From: Actinomycetota bacterium
GTDB lineage: Bacteria > Actinomycetota > Actinomycetes > Mycobacteriales > HKI-0501
Assembly (NCBI GenBank): GCA_030840805.1
Contig: JAVEDU010000097.1
Coordinates: 1-61,868, forward strand
Reading direction: 5' to 3'
DNA: 61,868 bases
A program made the position numbers and the translations under genes. Below the pieces are notes generated by a model. That model saw only the letters and a list, made by a program, of their open reading frames with translations. It had not been told where the DNA came from and ran no database searches. Shown in pieces: positions 8,446-17,048 of the stretch. How positions within the stretch are numbered: position 1 is the stretch's first letter; each line of letters starts with the position of its first letter.

Positions 8446-8970
8446 TCAGTCCTCCCGCATCGGCCGCGGGTGTGACGGTTTGATCGCGCGGGCCAGGACC
8501 GACACGGGCGGGACGTTCCGCCACATCGCGATGTGCTCGCCGAGCTCGGGCTCCTCCCACGGCTCGCCGTGCGGGACGAACCCGGCCCGCTCGTAGAACC
8601 TGCGGGCCGCCGTCCGGGCGTTGCACCACAGCAGGACACCGTCCGCCCTGGCGACGTGGTCCATCGCGGCGGAGAGCACCGCCCCGCCGATGCCGAGCCC
8701 GCGGCGCCCCTCCCTCGTCGCCATGCCGCGGAGACGCCACGCCTCCTCGACCTCCGGGCGCCACGGGCAGGGCTCCCAGAGCACGGTCGCGACCCCGAAC
8801 AGCTCGTCCTTCGGCCCGAACGCCGCGTACGTCCCGGTCTCCGGGTCGTCGTCTCCCGGGAACAGCACGATGGAACTCTGCTGGTGCGGGCGCAGGACCC
8901 GGTGACGAAGCTGGAACGACGCCTCCGCCGGAATCTGCTCCACCCTGATCCGCTCCACCGAACGCCCCAT
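8446..8970 (-). CDS. GNAT-family N-acetyltransferase
   Basis: 174-aa single-domain acetyltransferase. The acetyl-CoA loop is GRRGLGIGGAVLSAAM (R/Q-x-x-G-x-G/A pattern) and the C-terminal part has the common AARRFYERAGFV motif. Substrate unknown. Transcribed divergently from the amidase across 55 bp; TAAGGT lies 6 nt before its ATG, suggesting a leaderless transcript. Confidence 0.85.
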   Translation of the reverse strand: MGRSVERIRVEQIPAEASFQLRHRVLRPHQQSSIVLFPGDDDPETGTYAAFGPKDELFGVATVLWEPCPWRPEVEEAWRLRGMATREGRRGLGIGGAVLSAAMDHVARADGVLLWCNARTAARRFYERAGFVPHGEPWEEPELGEHIAMWRNVPPVSVLARAIKPSHPRPMRED

Positions 8971-8976
8971 GCGCCG

Positions 8977-8982
8977 ACCTTA
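8977..8982 (-). promoter_or_regulatory. Leaderless -10 box for the GNAT gene
   Basis: TAAGGT on the minus strand ends 6 nt before the ATG at 8970. Confidence 0.5.
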
Positions 8983-8993
8983 GACCCGGCCGC

Positions 8994-8999
8994 TATGGT
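8994..8999 (+). promoter_or_regulatory. -10 box for the amidase gene
   Basis: TATGGT, with transcription expected near 9006 and a GGGGACAG ribosome site ahead of GTG 9026. It lies back to back with the box of the divergent GNAT gene. Confidence 0.4.
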
Positions 9000-9025
9000 C
9001 GGCGAACATCGGAGATTGGGGACAG

Positions 9026-10399
9026 GTGGCACGGTTTGTCGGGCTGAGCGCAACGGAGATCGCCCGTGTGGTCCGCAGCGGGGAGGTGCTCGCCCGCGAC
9101 GTGGTGGCCGAGCACCTCGACCACATCGCGGCGCGCGACGGCGCGGTCGGGGCGTTCCGGACGGTACTGGGCGAACGGGCGCTGGCCGAGGCCGACGCGG
9201 TCGACGCCCGCCCGGACCGGTACGCCCTGCCGCTGGCCGGCGTGCCGGTGGCGGTCAAGGACAACGTCGCGGTCTCCGGGGAGCCGACGCTGGAGGGCTC
9301 CCGGGCCACGCCGACCGTCCCGGCGCAGCGTGACCACGAGGTCGTCCGCCGGCTCCGGGCCGCGGGTGCGGTCATCGTGGGCATCACGCGACTGCCGGAG
9401 CTGAGCGCGTTCGGCACCACGGACGACGCCGACACCGTCACCCGCAACCCGTGGGATCCCGGCCGCACTCCCGGCGGCTCCTCCGGCGGCGCCGGCGCGG
9501 CCGTCGCGGCCGGCTTCGTGCCGGTGGCGCAGGGCAACGACTCGATGGGCTCGATCCGCATCCCGGCGGCCTGCTGCGGGGTGCTGGGCCTCAAGCCCGG
9601 CCGCGGCGTCGTGCCGTCCGGGCTCGGCGCGAACAGCTGGTTCGGGATGGGCGAGAACGGCCCGCTCACGACCACGGTGGCCGACCTCATCCTCGCGCTC
9701 GACGTGATGGCCGGCCGGCGCGAGGGCGAGTCCCGGATGGCGGCCCCGGGGCGGCTGCGCGTCGCGGTGTCGCACCGGAGCCCGATGCCCGGGTTGTTCC
9801 CGGACCGGGACGCCCGCGAGGGGTTGCGCCGCGCCGCGCGGGCACTCGTCCGGCAGGGCCACGACGCGTTCGCGGCCGGCCCCCCGTACCCGCCGATGAT
9901 CCTCCGGGCGGTGCTGTCGCGCTGGTTCGGCGGCGTCGCGATGGACGCGGAGCAGCTCGACGACCAGTCCCTGCTCCAGCCGCGGACGCGGCGCCACGTC
10001 GCGATCGGGCGGGCCATGATCGACCGCGGCCTGGTCCGCGAGGCCGACCGGGTCGGGTGGGACGCGGCGGTCGAGGAGCTGTTCTCCCGGTACGACGTGC
10101 TGATGACCCCCGCGCTCGCCGGATCGCCGCCGGCAGCGGACCGCTGGGCGGACCGGTCCTGGGCGGCGAACATCGCGGCCAACGCCCGCTACGCCCCGTA
10201 CCAGGCGCCGTGGAACTTCGCGGGCGTACCGGCGATGTCGGTCCCGGTCGGGGTCCGGTCCGACGGGCTGCCGGTCGCCGTGCAGCTCGTCGGCGCGCCC
10301 GGGTCCGAGGCGCTGCTGTGCGCGGTCGCGGCCCAGCTGGAGCAGGAGCTGCCGTGGCAGCGGCACCCCGCGCCGGAGCTGGTCAGCCGAACGGCTTGA
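9026..10399 (+). CDS. Amidase-signature family amidase
   Basis: 457-aa hydrolase of the amidase-signature family with the Lys-Ser-Ser triad: lysine in PVAVKDN, serines in TPGGSSGGAG and in DSMGSIRIPAA. The family deaminates aliphatic or aryl amides; some members are GatA or allophanate hydrolases, but no gatB/gatC is next to it. The last 17 bp overlap the convergent membrane-protein gene. Unlike the nitrile-hydratase amidase later in the window, nothing nearby hints at a substrate. Confidence 0.88.
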   Translation: MARFVGLSATEIARVVRSGEVLARDVVAEHLDHIAARDGAVGAFRTVLGERALAEADAVDARPDRYALPLAGVPVAVKDNVAVSGEPTLEGSRATPTVPAQRDHEVVRRLRAAGAVIVGITRLPELSAFGTTDDADTVTRNPWDPGRTPGGSSGGAGAAVAAGFVPVAQGNDSMGSIRIPAACCGVLGLKPGRGVVPSGLGANSWFGMGENGPLTTTVADLILALDVMAGRREGESRMAAPGRLRVAVSHRSPMPGLFPDRDAREGLRRAARALVRQGHDAFAAGPPYPPMILRAVLSRWFGGVAMDAEQLDDQSLLQPRTRRHVAIGRAMIDRGLVREADRVGWDAAVEELFSRYDVLMTPALAGSPPAADRWADRSWAANIAANARYAPYQAPWNFAGVPAMSVPVGVRSDGLPVAVQLVGAPGSEALLCAVAAQLEQELPWQRHPAPELVSRTA

Positions 10400-10880
10400 C
10401 GACCATCAGCACGGTGATCACGACCAGCAGCAGGGAGGCGACGCCGGAGCTCGCCGCGACGCGCCCCCGGGCGGCGTCCACCTGGGGATCGGTCACCGTG
10501 GCCGCCGGCGCGGCGTCCTCGCCGTCGGCGATGGTCGGCGCGGGCGTCGTGCGGGCCTCGAGCAGGCTCGCCGCCTTGGTGAGTGCGGGCACCAGCACGC
10601 CGAGGATGATCCCGAGCGCCACGATGAACAGCGTCATCGAGATCGTCACCCACGGCGTGCCGAAGTTGTAGTGCTCGGACTCCGTGGGCACCACGGCGGC
10701 GCCGAGCGCGAACACGAGGATCGCCAGCAGGCCGTACAGCGTGGTCTGCCGCGCGGCGTTGCGCACCGCGGACAGGTCACCGACCCGGATCGCCCGCAGG
10801 CCGCTCATCGGGATGACCACCAGCGGACCGATCAGGAACACGGCCGCGACGACGTGGAGGGTCTTCAGAAAGGTGTGCAC
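10383..10880 (-). CDS. DUF2269-like integral membrane protein
   Basis: 165 aa with about four hydrophobic segments: residues 8-28 (LHVVAAVFLIGPLVVIPMSG), about 49-65, about 80-100, and the C-terminal SGVASLLLVVITVLMVV. A hydrophilic, acidic stretch separates the last two. The N-terminal HTFLKTLHVVAA pattern is common in actinobacterial membrane proteins of this group. Function unknown. Its start has TAGAGT 6 nt upstream and no Shine-Dalgarno. Confidence 0.75.
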   Translation of the reverse strand: MHTFLKTLHVVAAVFLIGPLVVIPMSGLRAIRVGDLSAVRNAARQTTLYGLLAILVFALGAAVVPTESEHYNFGTPWVTISMTLFIVALGIILGVLVPALTKAASLLEARTTPAPTIADGEDAAPAATVTDPQVDAARGRVAASSGVASLLLVVITVLMVVKPFG

Positions 10881-10886
10881 GTCGCC

Positions 10887-10892
10887 ACTCTA
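10887..10892 (-). promoter_or_regulatory. Leaderless -10 box for the DUF2269-like gene
   Basis: TAGAGT on the minus strand ends 6 nt before GTG 10880. Confidence 0.5.
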
Positions 10893-10898
10893 GGGCGA

Positions 10899-12860
10899 TC
10901 ACCGGGACCGCGACCGCCCGGACCGCCGTCCGAGGTAGTCGCGCACCACGTACTCGCCGAGGTCGTCGCCGTCCGCGGTGAACAGCCGCCCGCCGTTGCG
11001 CCGCGCCAGCTCCCCGGCGAACTCCACGAGCCGGGGCTCGTCGCCGAGCATGAACACGTTGAGCGTGACGCCGCGGCGGGTGGCCCGGTCCACCTCGGCG
11101 AGTGTCAGCGCGAGGGTCTCCGGCAGCGGCGGCCAGCTGAACGTGGCGTGCCCGTCGCGTTCGAGATGCGCGGTCGGCTCGCCGTCGGTGACCACCAGGA
11201 CGACCGGTTCGGCGTCGCGGTGCCGGTCGAGGAACCGGCGCGCCAGCACCAGCCCGTGCTGCAGGTTCGTGCCCTGGACCGGGTCGAAGTCGAGCCCGGC
11301 CAGCTCGGCGGGGCGGAGCACCCTGGCGTACTGGCTGAACCCGATGATCTCGATCGCGTCCTGCGGGAAGCGCGTGGTGACGAGCGAGTGCAGCGCGAGG
11401 GCGGTCGCCTTCGCCGGGCCCCAGGTGCCGTTCAGCGCCATCGAGTAGGACAGGTCGACCAGCAGCGCGACCGCGGCCCGGGTGCGCCGCTCGGTCTCGA
11501 CGACCTCGAAGTCGTCCACGGCGAGCTGTACGCGGCCGTCCCGGTTCCGTCCACCGTGGACGGCGTTGCGGACGGTACGCGGGACGTCGAGCGGCTGGGT
11601 GTCGCCGAACTCCCACGGTCGGCTGGCCCCGGTCGGCTCACCGGCGGCCCCGGCCCCGGTGACGTCGTGCGTCCCGCGCCCCGTGCCGGTCATCCGGGCG
11701 AACACGCGGCGCAGCGCGGTGGCGCCGACCCGGCGCACGGCCTGGGGGGTCAGTTCCAGCTTGCCGTCGCGGCGGTTGAGCCAGCCCTGCCGGGTCAGCT
11801 CGCGCTCGATCCGGCGCAGCGCCTCCAGATCGTCGACCGCCTGCCGTCCGAGGGCGCGCTGGACCATCTCCTCGTCGACGTCGTCCAGCCCGGCCCCGGC
11901 GTACGACTGGCCGAGCACCTGCTCCAGAGCCTCCAGATCGGACAGCTCGGCGACGGCCGCGGTGGCGTCGCCGAGTCCCATCCCCTCCTCGCCCCGCATC
12001 CGCGGGTCGCCGTCCCAGGCCAGCTCGGGCCGGGCGTCCCGGAGCTGGGAGCGCAGCCGGTCCAGCTCGGCGGCCAGCCCCAGGTCCCCGCCGAGCGCGG
12101 CCTCGGTGAGGGCGGTCAGCTCGTCGCGCTGGGCGGGGCTCAGGCCGCTCATCATGCGCTGCGCCGCGGCGGCGCGTCGGGCCAGCTCGTCGATCAGCTC
12201 GTCCACGGTGGCCGGCCGGTCGGGAAAGAAGTCGCCGTGCCTGCCGAGGAAGTCCTCGAGCGCCTGGTGGGTGTCCTCGCCGCGAGCGTGCTTCGCGAGC
12301 AGCTCGTTGAGGTCCGCCATCATGTCCTTGACGCGCTGCAGGTCCTCGGGAGACGCGTTCGCCATGGCGTCGCGCATGCCCGCGAACTGGCTGTCGAGCA
12401 CCTCGCGCCGGAGCAGGTCGGTGATCTCCCGGTATGCCTGCCGGGCGTCGTCGCTGCGCCACTGCCGCTCGGCGAGCGCCCGTACGGCGCTGGCCGTGTC
12501 GTCGGGCAGCGCGTCCAGCTCGGCCTCTTCCAGCCGCGCCGTGTCGTCGGGGTCGGCGAACAGCGCGCGCCGCTCGGCGTCGAGCGCGCGGTCGAGCAGC
12601 TCCCGGACCTGGTCCAGCGTGCCGTCGAGGCGGCCGGACCGGCGGAGCTGCTCCCGCCGCCGCCGGGCCTGCCGGCGCAGCTCCTCGAGCCCGCGGAGCC
12701 CGTCGGCCCCCTCCCGCAGCAGCCGCCGCAGCGCCTCGCCGGGCGTACCGCCGGCCAGGACCTCGTCGCCGATCGCGTCGAGGGCCTCGGCGACGTCGTA
12801 CGGCGGGGCCAGCGGGTCGGGGCCGCCGTGCCACGGCCCGTACCGGTACCGGCGCGCCAC
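10899..12860 (-). CDS. VWA-domain protein, partner of the AAA+ ATPase (chelatase-like)
   Basis: About 653 aa. The N-terminal two thirds are helical and strongly charged (ELRRQARRRREQLRR and similar). The C-terminal von Willebrand A domain shows the MIDAS metal site: DLSYSM, a threonine in the VQGTNL loop and TDGEPT. GTG at 12860 follows the stop of the ATPase gene by one base, so the two are one operon. The pair resembles Mg-chelatase ChlI/ChlD and MoxR-VWA systems, which remodel or load metal into partner proteins. No porphyrin genes are near, so true magnesium chelation is unlikely. Confidence 0.85.
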   Translation of the reverse strand: MARRYRYGPWHGGPDPLAPPYDVAEALDAIGDEVLAGGTPGEALRRLLREGADGLRGLEELRRQARRRREQLRRSGRLDGTLDQVRELLDRALDAERRALFADPDDTARLEEAELDALPDDTASAVRALAERQWRSDDARQAYREITDLLRREVLDSQFAGMRDAMANASPEDLQRVKDMMADLNELLAKHARGEDTHQALEDFLGRHGDFFPDRPATVDELIDELARRAAAAQRMMSGLSPAQRDELTALTEAALGGDLGLAAELDRLRSQLRDARPELAWDGDPRMRGEEGMGLGDATAAVAELSDLEALEQVLGQSYAGAGLDDVDEEMVQRALGRQAVDDLEALRRIERELTRQGWLNRRDGKLELTPQAVRRVGATALRRVFARMTGTGRGTHDVTGAGAAGEPTGASRPWEFGDTQPLDVPRTVRNAVHGGRNRDGRVQLAVDDFEVVETERRTRAAVALLVDLSYSMALNGTWGPAKATALALHSLVTTRFPQDAIEIIGFSQYARVLRPAELAGLDFDPVQGTNLQHGLVLARRFLDRHRDAEPVVLVVTDGEPTAHLERDGHATFSWPPLPETLALTLAEVDRATRRGVTLNVFMLGDEPRLVEFAGELARRNGGRLFTADGDDLGEYVVRDYLGRRSGRSRSR

Positions 12861-12861
12861 C

Positions 12862-14304
12862 TCAGGCTCCGTAGATCGTGCGTCCGCCGTCGGCGTCCTT
12901 GGCGAGGCGGCGGTTGAGGTGCAGCCCCTCCAGCGCGAACTCGACCGCGGCCGCGGCGAGGCCGGGCGACTCCGCGCCGTCGGGCACATCGAGGCGTTCC
13001 AGGATCGTCGCGAGGCCCGGCACCGTGCCCAGCTGGCGGAGCAGGTCGGCGGCCGGCACCGTGTCGCCCGCGTAGATCGTGTGGCCGTCGCCGAACTTGG
13101 CCTGTAGGCCGGAGAGATCCACTCCGGCGAGCGTGGCGCGGAACGTCTGGGCGACGGCGCGGCGGAGCAGGTGGTCCAGGACCTCCAGCTCGCGCCCCTC
13201 CTCGGTGTCCTCGAACTCGACCTTCCCGCGGCTGGCGGCCACCACCGTCGGCAGGTCGCCGACCCGGGCCACCGGCGCCTCGCCGGTCACGGCGGCACGG
13301 CGCACCGCGGAGGCCGCCACCGTCTCCACCGCCGCGATCGCGAACCGTGCGCTCACGCCGGAGCGGCCGTCGACCTGGGGCGCCTCGCGGACGGCCCGCG
13401 CGTAGCGGGCGAGGACCTGGACGAGGTGCCGCGGCACGACGGGCTCGCCGTGGGAGCCGTCGGCCCAGGTCAGCCGGGCCTCCTGCTCGACCAGCGCGAT
13501 CTCGTCGGCGAGCTCCAGCGGGTAGTGCGTGCGGACCTCGGCGCCGAACCGGTCCTTCAGCGGCGTGATGATCCGGCCGCGGTTGGTGTAGTCCTCGGGG
13601 TTCGCGCTCGCCACGACGAGCAGGTCCAGCGGCAGCCGAAGGGTGTACCCGCGGACCTGGATGTCCCGCTCCTCCAGCACGTTGAGCAGCGCCACCTGGA
13701 TCCGCTCGGCGAGGTCGGGCAGCTCGTTGATCGCGACGATGCCCCGGTTGGTCCGCGGCACGAGCCCGAAGTGGATCGTCTCCGGGTCGCCGAGCGTGCG
13801 GCCCTCGGCGACCTTGATCGGGTCGACGTCGCCGATCAGGTCACCCACGCTGGTGTCCGGCGTGGCGAGCTTCTCGCCGTACCGGCGGGAACGGTGCAGC
13901 CAGGTGACCGGGGTGTCGTCGCCGCGCTCGGTCACGAGCCGTCGCGCGTGGACACTCACGGGGTCGAACGGGTGGTCGTTGAGCTCGCTGCCCGCGATCA
14001 CCGGCGTCCACTCGTCCAGCAGCCCGACGAGCGTGCGGATGAGCCGGGTCTTGCCCTGGCCGCGCTCGCCGAGGAGCACGAGGTCGTGACCCGCGAGCAG
14101 CGCGCGCTCCACCTCGGGCAGCACGGTGTCGTCGAAACCGACGATCCCGGGCACGGTCGGCTCACCGGCCGCGAGGCGGGCGATCAGGTTCTCCCGCAGC
14201 TCGGCCTTCACCGTGCGGTGGGTGTGGCCCGAGTCTCGGAGCGCACCCAGGGTGGTGTCGGCGGGGGCGGTGCCGGCGGAGGCGTCGATGCGTGGCGTCG
14301 TCAC
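12862..14304 (-). CDS. AAA+ ATPase of the MoxR/ChlI type
   Basis: 480-aa AAA+ protein. Walker A is GERGQGKTRL, Walker B region IVAINELPDLAERIQ, sensor VVASANPEDYTNRGRI, with the arginine-finger area LKDRFGAEVRTHYP. A C-terminal helical region of 180 residues follows. GTG at 14304 is chosen because TAGTGT lies exactly 7 nt before it; a longer frame to 14334 has no such support. First gene of the operon with the VWA protein. Target of this chaperone-like pair is unknown. Confidence 0.88.
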   Translation of the reverse strand: MTTPRIDASAGTAPADTTLGALRDSGHTHRTVKAELRENLIARLAAGEPTVPGIVGFDDTVLPEVERALLAGHDLVLLGERGQGKTRLIRTLVGLLDEWTPVIAGSELNDHPFDPVSVHARRLVTERGDDTPVTWLHRSRRYGEKLATPDTSVGDLIGDVDPIKVAEGRTLGDPETIHFGLVPRTNRGIVAINELPDLAERIQVALLNVLEERDIQVRGYTLRLPLDLLVVASANPEDYTNRGRIITPLKDRFGAEVRTHYPLELADEIALVEQEARLTWADGSHGEPVVPRHLVQVLARYARAVREAPQVDGRSGVSARFAIAAVETVAASAVRRAAVTGEAPVARVGDLPTVVAASRGKVEFEDTEEGRELEVLDHLLRRAVAQTFRATLAGVDLSGLQAKFGDGHTIYAGDTVPAADLLRQLGTVPGLATILERLDVPDGAESPGLAAAAVEFALEGLHLNRRLAKDADGGRTIYGA

Positions 14305-14311
14305 CCGACCG

Positions 14312-14317
14312 ACACTA
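14312..14317 (-). promoter_or_regulatory. Leaderless -10 box for the AAA+ operon
   Basis: TAGTGT on the minus strand, 7 nt before GTG 14304. It overlaps the last codon and stop of the upstream P450 gene, so the AAA+/VWA operon has its own promoter. Confidence 0.55.
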
Positions 14318-15691
14318 CGTCGATGGTGCGACACCGCGCCGCCGCAGAATCATCGGGGTGCGGTCGGCCGGGCGGAGGGTGATCGCCGGGCGGACCTCAG
14401 CCGAGGTCTCCGGCAGCATCTCGGGCGCCCAGTGCCGGGCGAGCGTGGCCAGCGCCAGGACGGCCTCGGTCCACGCGAACGACTCCCCGATGCACACCCG
14501 CCGCCCGGCACCGAACGGGAAGTAGGCGCCGCGCGGCTGCCCCGGCGCGGCCTCGTCGAAGGTGCCGTCCGCGGTGAGCCAGCGCTCCGGCCGGAACGCC
14601 TGCCCGTCGCCCCACCACCGGTCGTCGCGGTGCAGTACCCACGGACTCGTGGTGATCAGCGTTCCCGCCGGCACCGTCCACCCGTCCACCACCAGGTCCG
14701 CGGCGGCGCGGCGGCCGATGATCCACGCCGGCGGGAAGATCCGCATCGACTCCGCGACCACCGCCCGGGTGTAGGGGAGGGCGCCGAGCTCGTCCGGTGC
14801 CGCGTCGACCTCCGCGTTCAGCCGGGCGGCCGCCGCCGGGTTCCGGGCGAGCAGCAGCCAGGTCCAGGTGAGCGCCATCGCCGTGGTCTCGTGCCCGGCG
14901 AGCAGCACGGTGAGCACCTCGTCGCGGATCTGCACGTCCGGCATCGGCTCGCCGCCGGAGTCCCGGGCGAGCAGCAGCATCGACAGCAGGTCGCCGTTGT
15001 CGCCCGCGCCGCGGTGCTCGGAGATCAGCCGGTACACCAGCGCGTCGAGCCCCGCCCGCGCGGCGAACAGCCGCCGGTTCCGCCGCGTCGGCAGCCGGCC
15101 CACGACCCCGGCCCACGGCATCAGCAGCCGGCTGAAGCTCCCGAACAGGGTGTTGACCGCGTCGGAGACGGTGTGGATGTCCGCCTCGGACAGCTGCGAC
15201 CCGAACAGCGACCGGCCCACGATCCGCAGGGTGAGCGCACCCATCTCCTCGGCCATCAGCACGCGGCGGCCGTCGGCCCACTTCGCGGAGGTCCGGACCG
15301 CCTCGTCGCGCATGATCTCGGCGTACGCCGAGATGCGGTCGCCGTGGAACGCGGGTTGCACGAGCCGCCGCTGTTCCCGGTGGAAGGCCCCCTCGCTGGT
15401 GAGCAGGCCCTGGCCGAGGATCTCGCGGGCGCGTTCGAGGCCGCGGCCCTTGGTGGTGTCCCGGCCGTGCTCGGCGAACAGCGAGCGGGCGAGGTCCGGC
15501 TCGAACAGCAGGTACGCGTACTCGTCGCCCAGTCGGACGTACGTCATCCGCGGGTGGTCGGCGCGGAGGTCGTCGAGGAAGCCGGTGAGCTGGCGGTCGC
15601 GGATCCGGCGGAGGCTGCCCACCGTGCCGAACCCGGGACCCGGTGGGCGCGCGGCGGGGTCGCGGCGGGTGCTGTCGCTCGTGGTCGTCAC
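14315..15691 (-). CDS. Cytochrome P450
   Basis: 458-aa soluble-type P450. I-helix oxygen-activation motif AGHETTA, K-helix E-x-x-R as ESMR, and the heme loop FPFGAGRRVCIGE with its cysteine ligand are intact. Overall similarity is closest to the CYP4/CYP102-like bacterial group rather than the short macrolide hydroxylases. No ferredoxin or reductase is adjacent. GTG start at 15691. Substrate unknown; the neighbours give no biosynthetic context. Confidence 0.93.
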   Translation of the reverse strand: MTTTSDSTRRDPAARPPGPGFGTVGSLRRIRDRQLTGFLDDLRADHPRMTYVRLGDEYAYLLFEPDLARSLFAEHGRDTTKGRGLERAREILGQGLLTSEGAFHREQRRLVQPAFHGDRISAYAEIMRDEAVRTSAKWADGRRVLMAEEMGALTLRIVGRSLFGSQLSEADIHTVSDAVNTLFGSFSRLLMPWAGVVGRLPTRRNRRLFAARAGLDALVYRLISEHRGAGDNGDLLSMLLLARDSGGEPMPDVQIRDEVLTVLLAGHETTAMALTWTWLLLARNPAAAARLNAEVDAAPDELGALPYTRAVVAESMRIFPPAWIIGRRAAADLVVDGWTVPAGTLITTSPWVLHRDDRWWGDGQAFRPERWLTADGTFDEAAPGQPRGAYFPFGAGRRVCIGESFAWTEAVLALATLARHWAPEMLPETSAEVRPAITLRPADRTPMILRRRGVAPST

Positions 15692-15737
15692 CCTGCGATC
15701 CTCCTCCGCCGGGGCAATCCCGGCCGCCCCCCTCTTC

Positions 15738-15804
15738 CGCGTTGATCATGGAGCTTGCAACAGAAACGCCGGGCGTGTCTGTTGCAAGCCCCATGATCAA
15801 CGCG
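15738..15804. repeat. Long palindrome with TGATCA-containing ends, copy B
   Basis: 67-bp imperfect palindrome starting CGCGTTGATCATGGA and containing CTTGCAACA / TGTTGCAAG arms. Nearly the same sequence recurs at 52876-52942. It lies between the divergent P450 and threonine ammonia-lyase genes, so it cannot be a simple terminator for either. Confidence 0.88.
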
Positions 15805-15823
15805 GGGTGACACCATCACGGGC

Positions 15824-17044
15824 ATGGCACTGGCAACGGAGCTGGTCACCCTCGCCGACGTGCTCGCCGCCCGCGAGCTGCTCGGCGACGTCGTCCGGGT
15901 CACCCCGATGGAACGGTCCCGGGCCCTCGCCGCCCAGGTCGGTGGCCCGGTGCTGCTCAAGTGCGAGAACCTCCAGCGCACCGGCTCGTTCAAGCTCCGC
16001 GGGGCGTACACGAGGATCGCCCGGCTCACCGCCGAGGAGCGGTCCCGCGGCGTGGTCGCCGCGAGCGCCGGCAACCACGCGCAGGGCGTCGCCCTCGCCG
16101 CCCGGCTCCTCGGTACCACGTCGACCGTGTTCATGCCGGGCGGGGCGCCGCTGCCCAAGGTGGCCGCGACCCGGGCCTACGGCGCGACGGTCCGGCTCCA
16201 GGGCGACACGGTCGACCGGTGCCTGGAGTCGGCGCAGCGGTTCGCGCGGGAGACCGGCGCGGTGTTCATCCACCCGTTCGACCACCCGGACGTGGTGGCC
16301 GGGCAGGGCACGCTGGGGCTGGAGATCCTCGAGCAGTGCCCGGACGTCCGTACCGTCGTGGTCTGCACCGGCGGCGGCGGGCTCGTCGCCGGGGTGGCCG
16401 TCGCGATCAAGGCGCTGCGGCCGGACGTCCGGGTGGTCGGCGTCCAGGCGGCGGGCGCCGCCGCGTTCCCGGGCTCGCTGGCGGCCGGGCATCCGGTGGC
16501 CCTGCCGGGGATGTCCACCATCGCCGACGGCATCGCGGTGGGGCGGCCGGGCGAGGTCACGTTCCGGCATGTGGCCGCGCTGGTCGACGAGATCGTCACG
16601 GTCTCCGAGGAGGACATCTCCCGCGCCCTGCTCCTGTTGCTCGAACGCGCCAAGCTCGTGGTCGAGCCCGCGGGCGCGGCGGCGGTCGCGGCGGTGCTGG
16701 CCGGCGCCGTCGAGGTGGAGGCTCCCGTGGTCACGGTCCTGTCCGGCGGGAACATCGACCCGTTGCTGCTGCTGCGGGTGATCGAGCACGGCCTGTCGGC
16801 GGCGCGGCGGTACCTGTCCTTCACGGTGAAGTTCGAGGACCGGCCGGGGTCGCTGGCGCGGATGCTCGCGCTGGTCGCCGAGGCGGGCGGGAACGTGCTG
16901 GACGTGTCCCACGCCCGGACCGACCCGCGCCTGCATCTCGGTGAGGTGGACGTCGTGCTGCGGGTCGAGACCAAGGGCGCCGAGCACTCCGAGGAGCTGA
17001 TGGCGGCACTCCGCGGGGCCGGGTACCGGCTGCACTTCGGTTGA
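15824..17044 (+). CDS. ilvA: Threonine ammonia-lyase with C-terminal ACT domain
   Basis: 406-aa PLP enzyme of the serine/threonine dehydratase family producing 2-oxobutanoate. The PLP lysine is in RTGSFKLRGAY, the phosphate loop is CTGGGGLVAGV, and VAASAGNHAQGVA binds substrate. The last 80 residues (YLSFTVKFEDRPGSLARML onward) form a single ACT domain. Length and the single ACT fit the short TdcB/IlvA forms of actinobacteria. CACCAT lies 7 nt before ATG, possibly another leaderless start. Confidence 0.9.
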   Translation: MALATELVTLADVLAARELLGDVVRVTPMERSRALAAQVGGPVLLKCENLQRTGSFKLRGAYTRIARLTAEERSRGVVAASAGNHAQGVALAARLLGTTSTVFMPGGAPLPKVAATRAYGATVRLQGDTVDRCLESAQRFARETGAVFIHPFDHPDVVAGQGTLGLEILEQCPDVRTVVVCTGGGGLVAGVAVAIKALRPDVRVVGVQAAGAAAFPGSLAAGHPVALPGMSTIADGIAVGRPGEVTFRHVAALVDEIVTVSEEDISRALLLLLERAKLVVEPAGAAAVAAVLAGAVEVEAPVVTVLSGGNIDPLLLLRVIEHGLSAARRYLSFTVKFEDRPGSLARMLALVAEAGGNVLDVSHARTDPRLHLGEVDVVLRVETKGAEHSEELMAALRGAGYRLHFG

Positions 17045-17048
17045 GAAC

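Noticed and set aside
15738-15804. Insertion-sequence end or miniature transposon
   Set aside because: No target-site duplication or transposase is visible; the palindrome is the whole element.
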